Shown here: one piece after another, positions 8,914-18,909 of the stretch
How the letters are laid out: every line of letters starts with the position of its first letter
How positions within the stretch are numbered: the stretch's first letter is position 1
NCBI GenBank assembly: GCA_009733775.1
Contig: WOGZ01000402.1
Span: 1-27,264 of the forward strand
Source of the DNA: Alectoria sarmentosa
Lineage: Eukaryota; Ascomycota; Lecanoromycetes; Lecanorales; Parmeliaceae
Direction of reading: 5' to 3'
Length of the DNA stretch: 27,264 bases
Made by a program: the position numbers and the translations under genes
The notes under the pieces: generated by a model
Database searches by the model: none
Told to the model about the DNA's origin: nothing
What the model saw: the letters and a program-made list of their open reading frames with translations, nothing else

Positions 8914-11900
8914 ATGATAATGAGCTCTCGGTAGAGTAAGCCTTGGCCTGCTTCTATGTCACACGCGTGAACCAACCTGCTGACACTCCATTGGCCAGCA
9001 TCATTGCAGTGCATGGCCTAGATGAGAACCTGACAGAAGCATGGACCGACCCTGTGACAAGAACGCTATGGCTTCGCGACTTACTTCCCGACACGTTGAA
9101 TGTAGCTCGTGTCTTGACATTCGGGTACAATGCAGATTCCAAGTCATTTTATGGCCACAGGTCCGCGGACCGGATTCAACAGCACGCCCAAACTCTTGTG
9201 GCTGACTTGCAAGCCGATCGAGCATTGGAGAATTGTCTACAACGTCCTATCATCTTCATCTGCCATGGTCTGGGGGGCATCCTTGTAAAGAAGGCGCTTG
9301 CGTATTCGTCTACGAGGACATCACAGCATATAGAACATCTGTACTCTGTCTTCGCATCTACATATGCAGTCTTGTTCTTCGGCACACCTCATCAAGGCAC
9401 GGATAAAGAAAGCTGGCTGGCAATCGCTCACGCTGAGAGTCCTCGACCGCGCTTCGACACTCAACTCCTAATGGCAACCGAAAAAGGCTCAGAGACCCTA
9501 CAATCCATCACGGAACAATTCGCACCCCTTATGAAACAATTCCATATCTTCTTTTTCTGGGAAGAGCTTGAAAGTGGTGAGGGAAATCGAAGGGGCTACA
9601 TAGTTGAAGAGTCGTCGGCAGCTCCACTGATAGACAACACGGAACGATCTGGCATTCATGCAAGCCATTGTGAGATGATTCGCTTCTCGGACAGGAATAT
9701 GTCAAGCTATAGGACGGTGGTCGAAGCACTAGTGCGATATTGCCGCAAGGCGCCTTCCATTATCTCTCGTCGATGGAAAAAAGCAATAGAAATGCTTGCT
9801 CGTACTCGAACGGATGAAGCGTTTGAACTCGCCGGTGTTGCATTCGATATTCATAATGACAACCAGCTCTTTCAGTATCAACAAAAGCTGTCAGCGAGAC
9901 CGCGCAACAAACATTTTCACATCCCTCAGGCGGTGAGTAGCATCTTCACGGGACGGGAAGATGTCTCTCGAACGATTCAAGATTCCTTATTTGCACAAGA
10001 GAGCACCCAATCCTTTAGGCAGCAGCGAAGGTTCATCATACATGGCATAGGTGGCTCGGGCAAATCGCAATTCTGCTCCAAGTTTGCACAAGACCATCGC
10101 GAGAGGTTAGTACGGACCGCCTGATCACCCTCCCTGCTCGGTACATACCAAAACTAACATTTCCTGGGCCAGGTTCTGGGGCGTCTTCTGGATCGACGCG
10201 ACGTCCATGGAAACAGCCAGGCAATCTTTTGCGAAGATTGGTAAACAAGGCGGAATGGAGGCTACTCTCGATGCTGGGAAGTACTGGTTGTCCAATTGCG
10301 AGGAACCTTGGCTCTTGATCATCAACAACGCCGACGATCCCAGCCTTGATCTCCTGAGTCTGTTTCCGGAGGGTGAGAGAGGGAATATTCTGGTGACCAC
10401 TAGAAATCCTAACCTCACCGTCCATGGCACCAATGGTGCCATGGAACTCAAAGGTCTGAAACCAAGAGATGCTTCCCTTTTGTTGTTGAAGGCGGCTGTC
10501 ATCCCTAAACCGTGGGACAACGCCATCGAAGATGTGGCGAACAAAGTTGCCGATGCTTTGGGGTACCTTGCATTGGCTCTCGTTCAGGCCGGCGCCGTCA
10601 TTCTTCAGGGAATGTGCAACCTGCAAGACTATCTGAAATTCTACGATCAATTCCGGACCAGCGTCAGTGAACGGCGGTCTTCCGGAGCCTCGTTGAACGC
10701 TGACCAGGTCACGATCTATGCTACTTGGGAACATTCTCTATCCTCATTAGAGCAGCGAGCCACCGAGGCTGGTGAAGACGCCGCACAACTACTTAGCACC
10801 GTCGCTTTCTTCCACTTCGAGCACATCAGAGTCGACATCTTTACAAGAGCTTTGGAGAACCGATCGGGATCCAACAAAGACGTCACTAGACCGTCATTCC
10901 TAATGCGAATCACTGGCGGAATATTCGCTCGACTCCAGCCTCCGCTTGTATTACCGAGATTTCTCAGACAGAACTCATGGGAACGGGACCCACACCGCAT
11001 AAGACGCGCACTCAGCGAGCTCCGCTCATTCTCTCTGATTAGTTACGATGGAAAAGACGATAGCTTTTCTCTGCATCCTGTGGTTCATTCCTGGGCTCGG
11101 GACCGGCTCGAGGCTGGTGCAAGAATTGTCTGGGCACAAGTTGCCGCTAATGTGTTAGCCGATTCTATCTTACTTCCACCGGGCGACGCTGGTGAGGCCC
11201 ATGAGGAATTTAGGAGAGACATACTTGCACATTTGGACTACTGCATCCGCGCAAGATCAATTGAGGTCCTAGACTATGATGCCTGGTTTGGGGGCATTAA
11301 GCTTCCATTTGCTCTCGTTGTGCATCACTCCTGGCTACATGTGTTTCGTCAGCAAGTTGTAACCGCAGCAAAATGCGGATACGTCTATCTTGAACGCGGT
11401 CGCTTCAACGAAGCGGTAGCGCTATTATCCAAAGCCAAAGACGCTTTGATTCAAAGCAGGGGACATGATAATTCCCTCACCATGGCCGCAATGCTAGCTT
11501 TGGCCAAGGCAAACTGGGGTCTCGGACGTTTAGAGGAGAGCTTAGCGTTACAGACGGCAGTAGTTGATGCTCGCACCAATATCCTTGGCCAAAAGAACGC
11601 AGAAACATTGTCAGCCATGAATGAGCTTGGCCGATCATACTGGCTAAATGGGCAGTATCATGAGGCGTTGGAACTCCAGACTGCTACACTGAGACTTATA
11701 GAACCAGCACTAGGCCCCACCCACGACAGCACGCTCACGGCTATGGACAATATTGGGGTTACTTATGGATCTTGGCAAAGATACGCGGAGAGTAGAGATA
11801 TGCATCGCCGCGTTCTCACTGTAAGGACAGAAACACTTGGTTGCACTCATCTGCACACTCTTGAAACCATGAACAACCTCGCCATGGCATTAATGGACCT

Positions 11901-12552
11901 TGGCCAACTCGAGAAAGCCGAAGAGCTTATGGATGAAGTCTACAAGCACCGCAAGAGAAAACTCGGCAAAGAGCATCCCTACGCTTTATGGGCATTGTGC
12001 AATCTCGCTAAGGTGAAGAGCAAGTTGAAACTCCTCACGGAGGCCGAGAACATGCTGATTGGCGGCATCGCGGCTGCAAAGCGTAGCTTAGGCGAGGATC
12101 ACCTTGGAGTCTTGATGGGCGAAGGTGAGCTCGCGCGCGTGTATGCCCGTCAAGGTCGACTCGACAAATCACTACATCTCTCTGAACGCCTGATTCAGCG
12201 TTTGGAGGAATCGCGCGGTCCAGAACACCCGGACACTGTTTACGCGTTGTTCAATTTGGCTCTGCTCTATGAGATACGCAGTGAGATTGACAAAGCAATT
12301 GAAACTTCTGCATTAGCTGGTGAAAGGAGTGAAGTCAGATTGACGAAGCGACATCCCATGGCTCAAGCTATTCGCGCTCAGCTGAAGAGGTTGGAGATGC
12401 AAAACCACGACGATGATAACAGGACCATCGTTGCCTGCGTCAAAGCTCAGGATGAAGGGGCAGTGTTTCCAGGCCGACACACTGTGGAAGACACGTGGAG
12501 ATGCAAAAACGATACAGTGTTCAGACATTTGCAGTCGTATAAAACATTTTGA
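8914..12552 (+). CDS. Fungal NLR: SesB-like hydrolase domain, NB-ARC, TPR repeats
   Basis: A STAND-class receptor of the kind linked to heterokaryon incompatibility and fungal innate immunity. Model: exons 8914-8930, 8999-10105 and 10173-12552 (1167 aa). Intron 10106-10172 is well supported (CTAAC branch, CAG acceptor). The N-terminal alpha/beta-hydrolase domain runs from IIAVHGLDEN to about residue 270; its nucleophile elbow reads CHGLGG, with Gly96 in place of Ser. NB-ARC begins with the P-loop GIGGSGKS at 355-362, then LLIINNADD, LVTTRN and LGYLALAL (GLPL-like), and HPVVHSWARDR resembles the MHD region. Kinesin-light-chain-type TPRs of about 42 aa span roughly residues 766-1116. The 5' end is uncertain: the homologous frame continues upstream of 8999 to a TAA at 8937, in frame with an ATG at 8874. 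A solo paralogue of its N domain follows at 13114. Ligand and output are unknown. Confidence 0.88.
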
Positions 12553-13113
12553 ACTTAGATAGAGTACTGCTCTAGTTCGAAAATCGGACATGTGGGAGTT
12601 AAACTGGGTAGGATGGCACGTAGATCAGGTATGCTCATGTTAGTATTGAATTTTGGTTTACGTATAAGAAGAACGCGCCCACGAAAACGTCCCTATCTCG
12701 ACTAGCTTCACCCACGTTTGGAGTGCGAGCAACAGGATATGGCTTGTGGCGTAAATGGTTTACCCGCTGTGGCTGTCAGATATATTTATCATTGGCTTGG
12801 AACGATTTCCGAAAAAAGGAAGATGCAGACAGGACTATTCTCGACCAAGACGAAGTTGCAGAGCACAGCCCACGAGATCCAGAAAGCTGCGGTCTTACAA
12901 TTATCGTGGGCGCTTAAGTCCAAGAGCGGTGGGAGTATGCCCCGTTGTTGCATCTGCAGACACAGCCCCCTCTTCATCCTGCTACCCTCGCATCGGTCAC
13001 CTTTCTCGCTCTCATATCCCACACCTCTCACATATATATAATGATAGCCTCACGTGGAAGCGTCTTTGCGAGTTCCCACCCTCAAACCAGTACTCATCCC
13101 TCAAAATCCAGCC
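12553..13113. other. Intergenic region between the NLR and the solo hydrolase
   Basis: About 560 nt between two genes on the same strand. It should hold the NLR 3' UTR and the hydrolase promoter. A TATA-like ACATATATATAATG lies at 13030-13043, about 70 nt before the ATG at 13114. Overlapping open frames here are not supported as genes. Confidence 0.5.
13030..13043 (+). promoter_or_regulatory. TATA-like element upstream of the solo SesB-like hydrolase
   Basis: ACATATATATAATG lies about 70-84 nt before the start ATG. It sits in the same relative place as the TATA-like element before the upstream NLR. The call rests on motif and placement only. Confidence 0.35.
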
Positions 13114-14249
13114 ATGGCCAATTCGAAACCCCAGCAGTGGTTCGGCATCAAAGAGCTATACTCTCCAGGGCCCAACGCCGAAATGGACATCGTGGCCGTC
13201 CACGGCCTCAACGGCGACGCCTTCACGACATGGACGTCTGACAAAGGCAACATCTGCTGGCTCAACCATCAAGACCTTTTGCCCAAGTATATGCCGAATG
13301 CCCGGATCCTGACCTGGGGTTACAATGCCAATGTGACATCGCTGAAGGGGAGAAGCACGTCTTCGGATCGGGTGCTGCAGCATGCGCAGACGCTTGTGGC
13401 CGATTTGCAGGCTGACAGAGCAGTACGTTGCTTCTCTTTCCAATGTAAAGCAGTCGTCGAGGAAGAGAGGCCAGACTGACGGCATCCTAGCTCGAAGGCG
13501 CGGAATCGCGCCCCATCATCTTCCTCTGCCACTCCCTCGGCGGCATCGTCGTCAAAAGGGCCCTCGCCTACTCCACCTCGCGCACCGCCTCCAAGATTGC
13601 CCACCTGCACTCCATCTACACCTGCACCTACGGCCTCGTCTTCTTCGGCACCCCGCACCATGGCGCCCGCCACGCGCACCTCGCCCACAGCCTCCAAAAG
13701 CTCGCCGCCGCCTCCCTGCCCCGCAAAGCCCTCGAGACCGACGCGGCCCTGCTGCGCGCCCTCGAACGCGACTCGGAGGTGCTGCAGGACATCAGCGACC
13801 ACTTCGCCCCGCTCCTGCCGCGCTTCTGCGTCTTCTTCCTCTGGGAGCAGGAGCGCTCCGATCTCAAATACACGCGCGACTACGTCGTCGACGAGAGCAG
13901 CGCCGCGCCCATCGTAGGCGGCACGGAGCGGGCGGGCATCGCGGCCGACCATGGGGGCATGTGCAAGTTTGCCAGCAAGGACGCGCCGGGGTTCCGGACC
14001 GTGGTGGCGGCGTTGCGGCGGTATGGGAGTGAGGCGCCGGCGGTCGTGAGGGAAAGGAATAGAGCCGCGGCGCGGGAATTGGGGGTCAAGGGGTGGTGCG
14101 AGGCGAGGGAGTTGGTGAGAGGGGTTGCGGGTGGGGAGGATCTACCTCGGATTACTGGTGGTGGTGGTGGTGGCGGTGCTGGATTCGAGAAAGAGAATGT
14201 TAGGCACGAGGTAGGGGCGTTGGGAGAGGGGATTGGGGATGTAGTTTGA
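13114..14249 (+). CDS. Stand-alone SesB-like alpha/beta hydrolase, paralogue of the NLR effector domain
   Basis: A 355 aa protein with two exons, 13114-13422 and 13491-14249, and a 68 nt intron with an ACTGAC branch. The start has a strong context (GCCATGG). The fold matches the SesB/DUF676-like hydrolases used as effectors of fungal NLRs: DIVAVHGLNG, then the nucleophile elbow FLCHSLGG with Ser118, GLVFFGTPHHG, and ADHGGMCKF near residue 280 carrying the likely catalytic His. It aligns with the NLR N domain; VADLQADRA and FFGTPH are identical in both. Unlike that copy it keeps the nucleophile serine and is much more GC-rich, especially at third codon positions. There is no NB-ARC or repeat domain, and the C terminus ends in a Gly-rich run and an acidic tail. 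It could be a solo effector, a duplicated fragment, or a lipase/esterase unrelated to immunity. Confidence 0.85.
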
Positions 14250-14819
14250 CTGTTCCAGATCCTTCCATGCATATTCCTTTCGTCTGATGTCTGCCATTCG
14301 CCATACAAGTTTGCCGTAGTAATCCTTTCATATTAGCCACGTGATCTTCATACCCATGGACCCCCCCCCCCCACAGACAGACAGATAGAACAATCCTACC
14401 TACTTCCCATCATTCACCACTGCACTGCACTGCACTGCGCCTGTTGAAATAAATATGATATGACGTGGGCGCTTTGCTTCAGGACTTGCAACATGTTCAT
14501 GTTCATGTTTAAGTATGTTCAGTCAATACCCACCTTATCTATCTATATCCCCATGGACGACGGACGATGCTTACCTTAGTCAATACCTATCAATACCTAC
14601 CCATCTATCTCCCAATCTCCCAATCCCCATCTCCCCATAGACGACGGTGCAACAAGTAGTGAGCGCCCTAGAATCAAAGCAAAGGGGGGGGGGGGGGCCG
14701 AATACAAACTAACTTACTAACTAAATAACTAACTAACTAGTATGTACCTTAGTACTGAAGTGAATGTTCCGTTCCAGACCCGACAGACAGGAGAGGGCCC
14801 AAAAACGAAACGAAACGAA

Positions 14820-14938
14820 ACCAACCGATCGATCGATCGATCTCTCTCTCCACAAATGCAATGTTCTTAATTAATTAAGAGTAGAGTCCAACCAACGCAC
14901 CGATCGATCTCTCCACAAATGTTCTCAATTAATTAAGC
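14820..14938. repeat. Imperfect direct duplication with GATC and TTAATTAA blocks
   Basis: Two adjacent units, about 14820-14880 and 14891-14938, share the same order of blocks: CCAACC, (GATC)n, CTCTCCACAAATG, a TTCT segment, and a terminal TTAATTAATTAAG or AATTAATTAAG. The second copy is shorter in the GATC and CTCT runs. This is a local segmental duplication with slippage. Confidence 0.75.
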
Positions 14939-15070
14939 AGTGCCAACCAACAAACAACGTTGGATTGGGTTGGGTTGGGCGTATATATGAGGCCCGCCCA
15001 GCCCGTTTTCTGCTCGTTGCATGCTCGTTGCATCAATGCATGCAGAAAGAATGCACTATGCGCAATCAGT

Positions 15071-15163
15071 TGATAGATAGATAGATAGATAGATCGGAGG
15101 AGAAGAAGACCCCCCCGAATTGATTTGTGCGCTAGGACGGACGGACGGACGGACGGACGGACG
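15071..15163. repeat. GATA and GGAC microsatellites
   Basis: A (GATA)n run of about six units at 15071-15094 is followed 40 nt later by a (GGAC)n run of about seven units at 15135-15163. Reverse-strand open frames over them, reading Arg-Pro-Ser-Val repeats, are artefacts of the repeat. Confidence 0.85.
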
Positions 15164-15444
15164 CGGGTTGTGGGTGGCATTGGTGTGTCCTGCGCCTTGG
15201 TGAATTCCAATAAGATGTAAGGTAATCAGCGTTCAAAAGTAAGATTACCATAGCTATAAAAAACACATAAGGATACAATATCGGTTGTTCGATTCGTGTG
15301 TATATGTATGTACATTTGCACGTTTTCTTCAACTGTGAAGGGAAGGACGCTATATATCAACAACTAGATCAACGAGGGTATATCTCAAGGAACTTCTATT
15401 CCGATACTGTATATCAACGCAAATACCACCCATGAGACTAGCTT

Positions 15445-17512
15445 TCAAGCAAGATCCGCGGCCCTCTTATCGTCCAAAACTCTATCCTCTTTCGTGATGC
15501 TTCCGGCGCTCGAGTCGCCGCTGTCGTGCTCCTTGCCCTCAATGACGTTGCCCTCACGGCCAAGCATTTGATGCTCGATGTTGACCTGGTTATTGTATAT
15601 TAGCAGTCTGTGCAGATCTTTTGCGCAACTGAAGCGGAGATATACCTTGGGTCCTTTGAACCATTTGTGCGCACTCACGAACCACCAAATGATGATCATT
15701 GTCATCGGACCTCCGTAGACAAGAACGGTCCAATTCATACCCGACGCACTAGAGGATTGTCAGCCGCCAAGAGCGCAGGATATGAAGCTGCAAACACTCA
15801 CGCCAGATCAGAGCCAGTCAAGCTCGGCAGCATGAGGATCGGTACCATAAGAGCCACAAACGCACAAGCCGCACTGCCAATGTACATGCTGAAGGGGCCC
15901 AGATTCCATGGTCCAGCCCTGAATCTATTGCCGACGAAGAACACACGGATGAAGATCGGTATCGTGAACGCGACGAAGGCCGCGACAGCAGCGATGGAGA
16001 AGAGAGCGCCAGCTGCGAGATTGCCGCCGAAAACAAGGAGGGTCATGAGTATGCCGAGTGTAGTATTGAACCAAACTGCGTTGACAGGAGTGTGGGTGTG
16101 TTTGTTGACGCGCTTTATCCACCAAGAACCGGGAAAGCAGTCATCGCGGGCGTAAGCGAAGGTGACTCTGGAAGCAGCAACCTATGTCGATTATCAGGCG
16201 TCTCCATATAGACTACGATGACTTTTTTACATACCATGCAGCCTTGACCCATGGAGAACGCAGCAATGATGGTCAAGGACGCCGCGGCAAGAGCCACTTT
16301 TTGAGGCAAAACCTGAAGGAGGTACGACACCCATGGCTGACCCAACGGTGATGTAAGGACACTAGGAATATCGATGACTGTATAGGCAACCACCAATTGC
16401 AGGAACCAGCCGAAGAGTCCTCCGATACCGCTCGTCATAACGATCGCTCTTGGTGCCGCAACGTTCGCATTGGCGCATTCCTCACTCAAATGAAATGGTG
16501 CATCGTAGCCACTGCCAAAGAAGTTAGCGTTGTTGCAATTAAACTAATTCTCGCGGTTGAAAATCACCTCATGGTCCAGATAACAGCAACGAATGTCATG
16601 AGGATTGAAACACCTTTTGGGAAGTCTGTCCCGTCGTAAAAGTCATTCCACACAACGCTCGCAGGAGTAAAGCGAGGAAGGCCCTGTGACTCTCGGTTGG
16701 TTGCAGCCGGGATGAGGATAAGAACAATGCACAGCGCAATGATGTTGAATGTCGATCCAACAGAATTGAAATTGGCGATCCACTTCGTAGGCATGCTGCT
16801 GATACATCCATGTATGAGCAAGATCAAAACCGTGAGCAGCCAGACGTGCCAATTTTGAGGAACGTAACTTGGGTTGGAGATGGACGCGCAGGCAAGGATC
16901 ATTTCCGCCAGAGGGTAGTCGACCGAGGGTGCGCCGGTGACTTGTCCTAACCAATTCGACCAGCCGGTCAGCCCTGTATATCATCGTCAGCGCTCATGCA
17001 GGCATACTAGGTCTTGCCATACATACAGGCTGCAAGTGGTCCATATCCCGGGGGCGCTAGAACCGCGGCAGCATAGTATAGTCCTCCACTTGTAGGCATC
17101 GAAGAGCACAGCTCAGCCATGCTCATGGCGACGCATTGGATGAAGGCCATAGCGATGAGCCATCCCCAGACCATACCTGGTGTACCTGCGTATCCCATGC
17201 CCTGTCGCATAAATCAGCCCCATGTCCCATTGCCGTATCTCCAGTCTTTCTCACATAGTATAGAGTACTGGCGAAACTGGGCAGCAAGCCCAGCACAGCG
17301 AAGCTGACACAGAACGTGGTCCATAAGCTGAACTCTCTCTTAAATTCCGGCTTGTAGCCCAACGCTGCAAGGACTTCTTCATCGGCGGTCAATTCGCGTT
17401 CGCTGTAGATGGGGACTTCGCCAGCGCTCAGGACGGAGGTGACCGGCTCCTCTGCGACACTCTTCTTGCGGCCTGACATGCTCTGACTTCGGACAGCGAA
17501 GTTCTCAGTCAT
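15445..17512 (-). CDS. APC-family amino-acid / GABA / choline-type permease
   Basis: A polytopic transporter of the amino acid-polyamine-organocation superfamily, most like the fungal ACT group (GABA, choline and amino-acid permeases). Minus-strand exons are 17512-17255, 17201-17027, 16973-16568, 16511-16235, 16181-15802, 15748-15646 and 15585-15445 (1740 nt, 579 aa). The six introns are 53, 53, 56, 53, 53 and 60 nt. The last is a multiple of three and lacks stops, so it could be missed. A soluble N-terminal tail (about 60 aa) precedes about 12 hydrophobic segments. Family signatures include AELCSSMPTSGGLYY, WLTGWSNWLGQVTGAPS, WTMSGYDAPFHLSEEC and VTFAYARDDCFPG. The C-terminal tail is hydrophilic and rich in Glu, Asp and Lys, a usual site of regulation by ubiquitin in this family (inference). 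Location is probably the plasma membrane; the substrate is not determined. Confidence 0.92.
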
Positions 17513-18909
17513 CTTGACGATTGTTCGACGTATAGGCTATGGTCACTCGTGGTAGGTAAAGGGGGACGGGGGGAAAGAAGGTGAAGGAGCGACGGGTCTC
17601 ATTTGGCAGGGGAGCGCCGAGATAGAAGTAGTCGTCAAAGATTTGTATCTCTCCGAGAAGCCGCCAACGGCTCTGTCTGGATTGGAAGGTTCAGGCGTGC
17701 ATCAACTGATAACGTCCGTTTCTCGCGTGGGGCTCGCCGCCCAGTTCAAAAGGCTGGGCTTACGCTTACGGTAGCCCGAGTCCATCTTATCTCTTTTCCC
17801 CTCTTTCTCGTATTTGGGAACTTCCGATTGGTAGAGAATTGGCCCTGATTGAGACGGCGTGATGGATGATGTAGCTCATCGTCTTTTAAAAGCCCAGATG
17901 ATGCGGCGGCGGCCATCTCTCGCGACTCTCGCCAGTTGTTGCGTATCAATAAAAATTATCAAATCAGAGGAGAGTTGGCGGCTTCTGTCAAGGGGAACTG
18001 GCTTTTGTCGCTCGGCTACGTATCTAGAGCCTGGCTCGGAAGCACTTTCCCAAACCGGTAAGGCTGCACGTGATCCAGCTCGTCTTGCTACCTGTCCTCT
18101 TACCTACGAGTAGTACGTACCTCTTCATGCTCCGCGAACACTTCCTGTATAGCTAAATAGGGAGTGAATTGCTCTGGGCTTTGGTTTGTCCTGCAGTATA
18201 ACTGAAACACACACACACACTCACACACACACACACACACTCACTTCCTTTAAATATGGTTTGTTACAAATCGCTCGTCAAAGACAAAGGCAATCACGGT
18301 TATGCTTAGATGCGTGGCGCTTGTCATAGAGGCTGAGTCAGGGTCGCTGGCCAACTGCAATGGAAAATATTCAGGTCGATGCTTGTAAGATTCGTGCTTT
18401 TCAGACGAGTTTGCGGAGAGACTGTGCCAAATTTCATGAAAATTTGTCTTGAACATAATGGAGGCTGACGAGGAGGGTACGTATTCGTTTCAATGTTCGT
18501 TTCAGCCGGCTCTACACCAGAAGGACTATCAGCTTGAGGCTGAATCTCCTCGCGTCTGTCCAATGGCATTGGCTTCTTATTATATCATGCTGTCCCGAGG
18601 AACGCTTGACTCTTTTTCCGCAAAATTGACTGGCTCAGAAGCTGGATGCAGGGAACTTTTGCCTGCCTCGAACGCTTTATCCTCATTACTACGTCGCAGA
18701 TCTCATTAGGTACCTAGACTCTTCCTTTCGATCGATTTTTTTTTAGTTCAGGATGCAGAAACAAGCGCCCACGCCGAGCACTGCTGTCCTGCATGGGCCA
18801 AGGCTTCCTGAACTCTCATTCTTTCTCTCTGACATCGCACAATAAAGACCTTGCGTATTTTCTCCTTGGGCTACTTTGAATCTTTTCCAAGGGGCTCTGC
18901 AACTCCACG
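17513..18909. other. Divergent intergenic region (permease and kelch-gene promoters)
   Basis: About 1.4 kb between the divergently oriented permease and kelch genes. I find no gene. It contains a CA microsatellite (18206-18244), several pyrimidine-rich stretches, and CTCT-rich sequence just upstream of the kelch gene ATG. Open frames of 60-86 codons lack any recognisable feature. Confidence 0.6.
18206..18244. repeat. CA-dinucleotide microsatellite
   Basis: A (CA)n run interrupted by two TCAC units. It lies in the divergent intergenic region between the permease and the kelch gene. Confidence 0.9.

Larger units (their letters stand above)
14250..15444. other. Repeat-dense intergenic region downstream of two convergent genes
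   Basis: About 1.2 kb between the stops of the solo hydrolase (+) and the permease (-). It is packed with simple repeats: C12 at 14361-14372, G14 at 14684-14697, (AACT)n at about 14706-14740, (GATC)n, TTAATTAATTAA, (GATA)n and (GGAC)n. No coding frame or RNA gene is supported. Confidence 0.7.

Noticed and set aside
10036..11000. Long reverse-strand frames (232, 139 and 94 codons) opposite the NLR
   Set aside because: They are antisense shadows of the NB-ARC coding sequence, which has conserved motifs on the plus strand.
13320..13952. 210-codon reverse-strand frame opposite the solo hydrolase
   Set aside because: The high GC of the real gene suppresses stops on the other strand; the frame is Gly/Ala/Val/Glu-rich without motifs and crosses the intron.
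18206..18244. CRISPR-like or telomere-like array
   Set aside because: It is a plain CA microsatellite; no spacer-repeat structure and no TTAGGG-type telomere repeat were seen anywhere in the window.
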